Positions 5,626 to 5,759 of a stretch of 5,759 nucleotides of DNA are shown one piece after another. The notes under the pieces are model-generated. The model searched no databases and was not told the origin of the DNA. It saw nothing but the letters and a program-made list of their open reading frames with translations. Both the position numbers and the translations under genes were made by a program. This stretch comes from Victivallales bacterium (GTDB lineage: Bacteria; Verrucomicrobiota; Lentisphaeria; Oligosphaerales; Oligosphaeraceae), in the NCBI GenBank assembly GCA_017543165.1, contig JAFYGL010000208.1, positions 1-5,759 on the forward strand. Direction: 5' to 3'. How positions within the stretch are numbered: the first letter of the stretch is position 1; each line of letters starts with the position of its first letter.

Positions 5626-5759
5626 CTACCTGCCCTCCAAGGCGTCCTTAAGTCCTGCCAGCACGCTGTCCAGCATGGCGATGTAGTCGTCAATGTCGTC
5701 TGCGCCGCCTGTGCAGTTTGCTCGGATTACCACTTTTGCGCCACAGGCCTGGGCGACTC
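5626..5759 (-). CDS. Metal ABC transporter substrate-binding protein (ZnuA/TroA-like), C-terminal end only
   Basis: The gene enters from beyond the right edge of the window and ends at TAG (5628-5626). The 43 visible residues begin VAQACGAKVVIRANCTGGAD and continue DIDDYIAMLDSVLAGLKDAL, then EGR. The family's C-terminal helix and strand pattern is recognisable: a helix ending in A.AGAKVV, a GG.D.IDDY loop, then a helix with a mid-position MLD. Together with the ATPase and permease that follow, this supports the periplasmic or lipid-anchored metal-binding component of a cluster A-I uptake system, which delivers Zn(II), Mn(II) or Fe(II) to the permease. The metal ligands and the signal peptide lie outside the window. 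The stop is 1 nt before the ATPase ATG. Confidence 0.85.
   Translation of the reverse strand, partial: VAQACGAKVVIRANCTGGADDIDDYIAMLDSVLAGLKDALEGR
5633..5638 (-). promoter_or_regulatory. Ribosome-binding site of the ATPase gene
   Basis: GGAGGG on the minus strand lies 8 nt before the ATG at 5624-5622, inside the last codons of the binding-protein gene. It decides the ATPase start against the open frame that extends to 5693. Confidence 0.75.

Overview
The window is bacterial chromosomal sequence of medium GC content with short intergenic gaps. It has two converging blocks. Three complete or partial genes run left to right: the end of an AdhE-type alcohol dehydrogenase, a TIM-barrel sugar isomerase/epimerase, and a CDF metal-efflux protein. 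The genes of the right half run the other way: an unrecognised secreted-filament-like protein preceding a decayed copy of itself, and a metal-uptake ABC transporter of three genes. No rRNA, tRNA, CRISPR array or phage gene is visible. Nothing fixes the taxon. AdhE suggests a fermentative anaerobe. The long intergenic inverted repeats and a possible type III secretion filament protein would fit a gut member of the Planctomycetes-Verrucomicrobia-Chlamydiae group (for example Lentisphaerae), but this is a guess.

Layout. 1-366: C-terminus of AdhE. 367-649: non-coding, with a long inverted repeat built from a CACAGATTT motif. 650-1531: sugar phosphate isomerase/epimerase-like protein. 1586-2488: CDF zinc/divalent cation exporter with a seven-histidine N-terminus and a cysteine-rich tail. 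2518-2679: a 162-bp nested near-perfect palindrome. 2680-2789 (minus): N-terminal remnant of a gene paralogous to its neighbour, frameshifted and cut off by the palindrome. 2805-3803 (minus): intact 332-aa paralogue. 3804-4056: non-coding and rich in small palindromes. 4057-4090: a palindrome that swallows the permease stop codon. 4078-5759 (minus): permease, ATPase and the end of the substrate-binding protein of a ZnuABC/TroABC-type importer.

How the genes work together. The three ABC genes are tightly packed: binding protein, a 1-nt gap, ATPase, a 4-nt ATGA overlap, permease. They are surely one transcription unit for high-affinity uptake of zinc, manganese or iron. The CDF exporter on the other strand moves the same class of metals outward, so the window carries both import and efflux functions without an obvious shared control site.

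The main discovery is the 2489-3803 region. The sequence just downstream of the 332-aa gene encodes a second N-terminus that matches residues 7-42 of that gene at 17 of 36 positions. It is spread over two frames because one base is missing, and it stops exactly at the palindromic element. A short match to the next part of the family appears on the far side of the element. The reading offered here is a tandem gene duplication, one copy of which was killed by a frameshift and by insertion of a palindromic (MITE-like) element with possible TA target duplication.
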